A DNA stretch of 64,000 nucleotides, from positions 26,255,513 through 26,319,512 of the forward strand of contig NC_081545.1 of the NCBI RefSeq assembly GCF_901000735.1, in the 5' to 3' direction. The position numbers were made by a program, and so were the translations under genes. The stretch comes from Corylus avellana. Its lineage: Eukaryota > Streptophyta > Magnoliopsida > Fagales > Betulaceae. Positions 56,337 through 64,000 of this stretch are shown here, in pieces (position 1 is the stretch's first letter; every line of letters begins with the position of its first letter). The notes beneath the pieces were generated by a model that saw nothing but the letters and a program-made list of their open reading frames with translations, did not search any database and was not told where the DNA came from.

Positions 56337-57361
56337 TAAAAAAAACTATAACTAAAATCGTTGAAGCATCTTCTTTATCAGATTTCAGCCATTATAGCCG
56401 ATACTAGCCATAATATGTCCAAATTTCGGCCAAAGTCATCGGAGTCTCGATTCCGGCCAAAAAGACATATCGAAGTCTAAGCTCTGGCCATAACAGCCGT
56501 TCCAATTAAGGTCATAACGAAAGAAGGCTATTTGATTTTTGTTTTATTTTTGTTTTTCTGTTTTTGATTTTTTTTAATAAGTTAAAGATATGAATAAGCA
56601 AAGAATAAAATTGGAAAAAGTCAACATACTCCCCTCAAACTACCACTTAATTGACTATGCGCCCCCAAACTACAAAAAATTGTCAATATTCCCCCCAATG
56701 ACGAAACTACCCTTAGTAAATAAAAACAAGAAATATTAAAACTTCTAGAAAAAAAATTAAAACTAAAAAAATATATAAAAAATCCAAGTGGTGACCAAAT
56801 TTAAAAATTAAAAAGTTCTGTTTTAAAAAAAAAATAAAAAATTTTCATTTTTTTTTTTTTTATAAAAAAATCTCGTTTGTAAAAAAATTTTTTTTTAGAA
56901 AAAATCGTTTTTTTTTTTAAATTAAAATTTTCGTTTTTCAAAAAAATTAATTAATTAATTTTTTCTAATTTATAAGATATTTTTGTCTTATTAAGAAATC
57001 TATATAAAGATATTTTTACCTTTTTGTTAATCTTAGAAGACATTATCTCAATTACAATTTTGAAAGGGCGATGTCTAACTCCTGTCATTAGTCAGCAAAA
57101 CTGGCAGATAATCGTAGTGCGGAGGATGGTCAATCTTACTACAAACGTCATGGCAGACGTTTTTTTTTTCTTAGACGTCATAATAGACATCACCAACGAC
57201 AAATATGTTTGAAAATCGGAATATAACCTCCTTACTTTTCCTCTTTTTCCTATTCAATGTGTACATGTATAAATACCCAATTGGGTCTGGCAATTTTTTA
57301 TTCCCCAACCAAACTACAAAACACACAAGCCGTGGAAGAAAACAGAAAAGAATCAATAAAA
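56337..57361 (+). other. Upstream region of OPR copy C
   Basis: AT-rich with long poly-T runs. Near the gene are two CGTCA motifs (57146-57150 within CGTCATGGCAGAC, and 57176-57180) and the core promoter at 57268. No other gene is visible. Confidence 0.5.
57268..57285 (+). promoter_or_regulatory. Core promoter of OPR copy C
   Basis: TATAAATACCCAATTGGG about 90 bases before the start codon, the shared OPR core in this cluster. Confidence 0.6.
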
Positions 57362-59127
<1,766 letters not shown>

Positions 59128-59730
59128 TGCAAAAAGCCAGAAATTTACGAGATTATGTAGAATTTAATTTGAAGTGTTAATGGTTTTTTTTTTGGGTAAT
59201 TCAATAAATAGGTGATTGTTATATAGTATTTTAGGCAATTTAATAAATGAGTGTTGTTCTTTTAGTCTATTTAAGTGTCTCATACTTCAATGAAATAAGA
59301 TTTTGATAGAATAAAATTATGAGAAAATGATTTTCTCTCCTTCTCTCTCTTTGGTTTCCCAGCTTCTCCTCTATTTAAGCACCATATTCTCCTATAGACT
59401 GGCACGACCCAATGGCTCTCTAATGAAAAGGCATCAATTAAAACCGTGGCTTGTCAAGAAGTAAAACTACAATAGTGTATGTATTCTATACATTTACCTC
59501 AGTTTTACCCAAGAGGTGTAACCGAGAAGTTTTTAAAGTACGACAGAAAATGACATCATAAAACAAGCTTTGTTCTTGATATTTGAAGGGGGAACTAACA
59601 AGGTCATGAGGATTATATTAGATCGAAGACAAAAGATATTAAAGAAATGACCTGGATCATTTGTGTGAGTGTTTTTGTCGAACCCGTTGCTGATGTGATA
59701 AGCAGAAAAAGTAAGAATGGTTTTTATTTA
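59128..59730. other. 3' flank of OPR copy C
   Basis: AT-rich. Its 3' flank does not match those of copies A and B, which instead reappear at 60741-61160. No gene is visible. Confidence 0.5.
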
Positions 59731-60470
59731 GGGTTAAATGCAATTTTGATACATGTAGTTAGGCCCAATATCAAACAGACCTTTCATTTTTAAAAAGTGT
59801 CCCAGGTGGTACCTATGATTATTGAAACTACACATTTCGTATTTCCGTCTAAATATTTAACGGATCTCCACCTCAGCATGCGTAACATGATGACACATGT
59901 TGCGAATGCTAGATATTAATGCCAAACCAGAAGATTGGATGACGTAGTATTATATCATAGGTAGTACCTATGCTGGAAAAATAATAAAATAAGGGTAACT
60001 GATGTATATATTACAAAAAAAAAAAAAAAAGGGTAAAAAATTGGGGGCAACCGGACACCCAAATGGGATGGCTAGGGTGGTTCAGCCTCCCCCTTGTTGG
60101 CCATTGGAAGCCACCCCCTAGGTAAAATGGTAGCGGCTGGCCACCCCCAAATTTCTACCATTTTTTTTAAAAAAATTATTTTAGTTCTCATTATTTTATT
60201 AGTTTTTGCATTATACGTGGCACCAAAAGCATAGGTACCACCTATGATATAATGTCACATTACCTAATTTGCTGATTTGGCATCAATATGTGGCATTCAG
60301 GACAAATGTCACCATTTTAAGCGTGCTGACATGGAGATCTGTTAAATATTTGGATGGAACATGAACGAAAGTACCATGTGTGTATTTTCAATAATCACAG
60401 GTACCAGTTGAAACCGAGGGGTCTATTTGATTTTGGGCCAAACTACACGTACCAAAATTGCATTTAACCC
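59731..60470. mobile_element. Foldback element, 740 bp, with GGTGGCC-rich core
   Basis: Long inverted arms: left GGGTTAAATGCAATTTTGAT, right (inverted) GGGTTAAATGCAATTTTGGT, alike over about 280 bases. The core (60040-60150) is GC-rich with GGCCATTGGAAGCCACCCCC. Flanks TTTTTATTTA and GTTCTATTTA agree at 8 of 10 bases, compatible with a Mutator-type target duplication. No transposase is present. Confidence 0.85.
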
Positions 60471-60699
60471 GTTCTATTTATTCTTTAGGAAATGAAAAGT
60501 GAACTTACTGATAAAAGATCAATAAAAGCTATCACAAGTGCTAGCTAGTAACTTCTTCAGGAACCAGTGTATACATCAAAATTACTAACACTAACAATCC
60601 ATTTTGCAGTCACTTCTCTGTGGCTAACATATATTCTTGTGCCAACATTAGAGCATTTCCAAAAGAGTAGTTAAATTCACCTTAATAGCATTTCCAATA

Positions 60700-60740
60700 G
60701 TGGTTACACCGATTACCCATTTCTTGAAGACAATGCATAG
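60700..60740 (+). pseudogene. OPR 3' remnant (last 13 codons)
   Basis: Reads [12 protein letters not shown] plus stop, then about 400 bases matching the 3' flanks of copies A and B (to about 61160). The upstream part of the gene is gone and the break lies within exon 5. Confidence 0.8.
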
Positions 60741-61213
60741 GTTTGCAAAGAAGCTTAGGGGAATCTACATTATTTAAATTTACCCCTCTTTTAAATACAA
60801 TGTTATTTCTAGTGGTATTCTATTGTATTGTAGAAGTGTAAGAATAATTCTTAATAACTCCACAACGCAAGAGTTGCACATTTGTTGCTACTACTCTGCG
60901 TGTGCTTGAATGCTCATAATTTGAAATAACATTTGGCTATTACAAGCAATTATTCTTGAGCACAGGAACACTTTGTTAAATTAGCATGTCATTTAGTTAA
61001 ATTGACAAGCATACATGTTGAATTTTGGTTTTAAAACATGTATTTACATCTTAATTAGCCATGCATCTACAAAATTCTCTCTTACACTTGTTGGCCAAAA
61101 ATAAAAAGATATTTAAATTATTTACAAAACTCAACTAAGCACTTAGGAAAATAACTACCTATAGTCTATTAACATGTGAACAAACTTAGGTGAGAAATAT
61201 TACATGTGGACGA

Positions 61214-61383
61214 GGAGTGCTACATATCCCAAATTTTTCTCGCAGAAGTTAGTTCCCAAATGATGTGTCACCATCTTATGAGATTTATTATTTTGGGAAG
61301 TGTGTCACCAATTCATGGGATGGTGACACATCATTTGGAAACTAATTTTTGAAAATAAAATTTGGAATGTGTAGCATTTCTCC
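61214..61383. mobile_element. MITE, 170 bp
   Basis: Inverted ends GGAGTGCTACATATCCCAAA and GGAGAAATGCTACACATTCC, with a shared inner block AAATGATGTGTCACCATC. The paralogous flank at about 53985 reads through (ATGTGGACAAGT) without it. Degraded 10-base duplications ATGTGGACGA and ATATGGGCAA flank it. Confidence 0.7.
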
Positions 61384-62154
61384 ATATGGGCAAGTAGAAC
61401 AAAAAGATGGGGATCAACATAATTGTTAGAGGGCATGATGGGGATCAACATAAAAAATCATATTTAGCCCCTAGGTTTTTATCTAATTTGAATTTAGTCA
61501 TTATGTTTCTAATTTCAAGAATATGGTCCTTAATTAAGTTTTGCCCAGATTAAATAGGTATCTCTATCACTTTTCCATACGTTTCAATGGACATGCTAGC
61601 GTTCATATCAACACTTATTATCAACGTCGTATCATTAAGAGCTAAGTCATCCATAAAAATAAATAAATAAAAATAAAATAAAAAATATAAACAAAAAAAG
61701 AGTCCCAATTCCATAAACAAAACCATATTCTTCGCCATTATAATCTTCTAGATTTATAGCATTAGAAGAAAAACTGTTAACTTTGATTCTGAAATAGACC
61801 TTGGCATACGTGTTAAATGAGACATATAAAATAGATAGAAACTTGTTAGAGGAACCAGTTTAAAATTTGGACAAAACGTGAAGAAGCTCATAATCAAACC
61901 CAGTACTATTAAATCAAATCTAGTACAAGAATCACTTTCTCAAGCCCAAAACAGTACCCATTCCAGTTTTCGCCTCACATGGCCAACTAATCAACGATGC
62001 GGGTTGTGACCTTTTTGTCCTCGTGAGAGAGAGGATTGAAAAAAATATATATATTTAAAGAAAGTAGACAGAGAAATAGTTAATCCGCTGGAATTTGTAG
62101 TGAAAATTTAGTAGTTAAAATAGAAAAAGTTATATTTTGAATAACTAAAATAAA

Positions 62155-63478
62155 GGGAAATTTTTTAAAAAGCTTCACAAACTACCAGTCGTTTGCAATA
62201 TAACTCCCAATGTTTAAAAGGTATTAAAGTAGCCCCAAACGACCAAAATGTATAAAAAATGCTACTTATTTGTTATATTCCTATCACACCCCTATTATTT
62301 TATTTGTTTTTTTTTTTACAATTATTTTATTTGTTAAAAGAATAGGGGTATTATAGAAATATAAAAAAAAGAGAATTTAGATATAAACTCCTTAGGTCAA
62401 CGTGCCTTCATTAAAAACTCTCTATGTATTTTTTTTTGAAAATTTAGTCATTGGGTCAATCGAAAATACAAGAAACTCCCTACCGTTAAAAATTTTTAAC
62501 ACCCGTTAGGGTCACTCAAAACTCCCTGTTTTACCTGATTAAAATATTAATTTTTTATTAAATTAATTTTAAAAGTTAAATCTAAAAAAAAAAAAAATTG
62601 AAGGGTGGCTAGGGGTGGCAGTGCCACCCCTGGCCACCCCCTAACCCCTATGGGGTGGCCATAAGCCACCCCAGGGGTGGTTTGCCCCTCCTGGAGCCAC
62701 CCCTTGGGTGGTTTAGGGTGTACCCCACCATGGGGTGGCCATGAGCCCTCCATGGGTGGAGAGAATGAGTTGGGGCACCCCAAACCCCTCATGACCACCC
62801 CAAACCACCCAAGGGGTGGCAGAGGTGTGTTGGGGTAGCTGTGACAACTGAAACCACTGAGGTGGTTGAGCCCTCTGGGGTGGTTTGGGGTGTGTGACAG
62901 CCACACCCGTAGGGTGGCTGCAGCTCCACCATGAAGAGGTTTGGGGTGGCTGGCGAGCCACCCCTGCTCAGGCGAGGCCACCCCATGGGTGGAAGGGGTA
63001 GCATGAGCCACTAAACCTGAAATTCAGAAACCACCCTAGGGGTGGCTTGGGGTGGCCTTCAAACCACCTAGGGGTGGCCGCAACTCGCAAACCACCCCAT
63101 AGGCCCTGGTCACCCTTCAATTTTTTTTTTCATTTTTTTTTAAAAACTTTTAAAATTAATTTAATAAAAAAATTAATATTTTAATCAAGTAAAACGGGGA
63201 GTTTTGAGTGGCCCTAACGAGTAGTAAAAAATTTATAACGGTATGGAGTTTCTTATAGTTTCGATTGACCTACGGACTAAATTTTCGAAAAAAAATACCT
63301 AGGAAGTTTTTAATGAAGGCGTTGACTTAAAGAGTTTATATCTAAATTTCCTCAAAAAAAAAATAAGTGGCATTTTTTATACATTTTGATAGTTTGGGGG
63401 CTAATTTAATACCTTTTGAATATTGGGGGGCTATATTGCAAACGACTAGTAGTTTTGAGGGTTTTTTTATATTTTCCC
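62155..63478. mobile_element. Foldback element interrupted by a second foldback element
   Basis: Outer arms start GGGAAATTTTTTAAAAAGC and (inverted) GGGAAAATATAAAAAAACCC, the same family as 54819-56336. The right arm is split by the nested element at 62371-63353, which entered a run of A. Confidence 0.75.
62371..63353. mobile_element. Nested foldback element, 983 bp, with 500-bp GGTGGCC core
   Basis: Arms of about 230 bases: left GAGAATTTAGATATAAACTC, right (inverted) GAGGAAATTTAGATATAAAC, continuing as TCAACG and GGGTCAATCGAAA-like wording in both. The core (about 62600-63120) is a GC-rich mesh of GGGGTGGC/GCCACCCC palindromes. Runs of A on both sides, and the uninterrupted A run at about 56200 in the paralogous element, indicate insertion with a roughly 8-9 base duplication. 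Open frames in the core are by-products of the repeats. Confidence 0.85.
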
Positions 63479-63557
63479 TAAAAAAAAGCCTATAACTAAA
63501 ATCGTTGAAGCATCTTCTTTATCAGATTTCAGCCATTGTAGCCGATACTAGTCATAA

Positions 63558-64000
<443 letters not shown>

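Noticed and set aside
62547..63011. Long minus-strand open frames of up to 154 codons
   Set aside because: They lie entirely in the GGTGGCC core of a foldback element; the low-complexity Pro/Gly/Trp/His-rich translation is a by-product of the repeat.

Overview
This is nuclear DNA from a eudicot plant, probably a woody or tree species. It shows multi-exon genes with GT-AG introns, long AT-rich intergenic DNA, dense MITE and foldback elements, LTR-retrotransposon fragments, a plant-type MADS-box gene and a cluster of 12-oxophytodienoate reductase (OPR) genes. The sequence alone does not name the species. It is a draft assembly: four gaps of exactly 100 N (11305-11404, 34563-34662, 36544-36643, 40534-40633) look like fixed-size placeholders, and near-identical sequence flanks or sits between them.

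Layout. 1-2571: the 5' part of a decayed Ty3/gypsy retrotransposon on the minus strand (protease, gag, PBS, LTR), inserted in the last intron of an AIG1/GIMAP-like GTPase gene whose final exon survives at 2633-2833. 4562-6108: a second five-exon AIG1-like gene with a damaged P-loop and a one-base frameshift. 6946-18335 (minus): a SEEDSTICK/AGL11-type MADS-box gene, 7 coding exons for 223 aa plus a 5'UTR exon. A block holding its exons 2-4 appears twice around the first gap, most likely because two overlapping contig ends were not merged. 18.4-25.8 kb: gene-poor. 25783-26817 (minus): a small type I membrane protein of unknown function. 27691-31675 (minus): translation elongation factor eEF1B gamma, 7 exons, 423 aa, with telo boxes at its promoter.

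31.7-64 kb: a rearranged OPR1/OPR2-type region. It holds copy A (5' half and last 92 bp, with the middle lost in a gap), an inverted 5' fragment at 36 kb, a pseudogene at 43.9 kb, intact copy B (47033-50770, 370 aa), intact copy C (57362-59127, 366 aa), a 3' remnant at 60.7 kb and a frameshifted copy D running off the window. A piece of the eEF1B gamma promoter was copied into the cluster at 44.59 kb. Copies B and C should encode cytosolic flavin reductases of the Old Yellow Enzyme family (oxylipin/jasmonate metabolism, no peroxisomal SRL tail). Copy C carries a Thr-to-Ala change at the flavin-contacting position equivalent to OYE1 Thr37.

Between the genes lie many small elements that can be delimited by target-site duplications or by comparison with the paralogous empty site: SINEs, a Tourist-like MITE, a PIF/Harbinger-type element, a tandem TRIM retrotransposon and several foldback elements. 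Several foldback elements with unrelated arms share a GC-rich GGTGGCC/GGCCACC core, which is the most unusual structural theme here.
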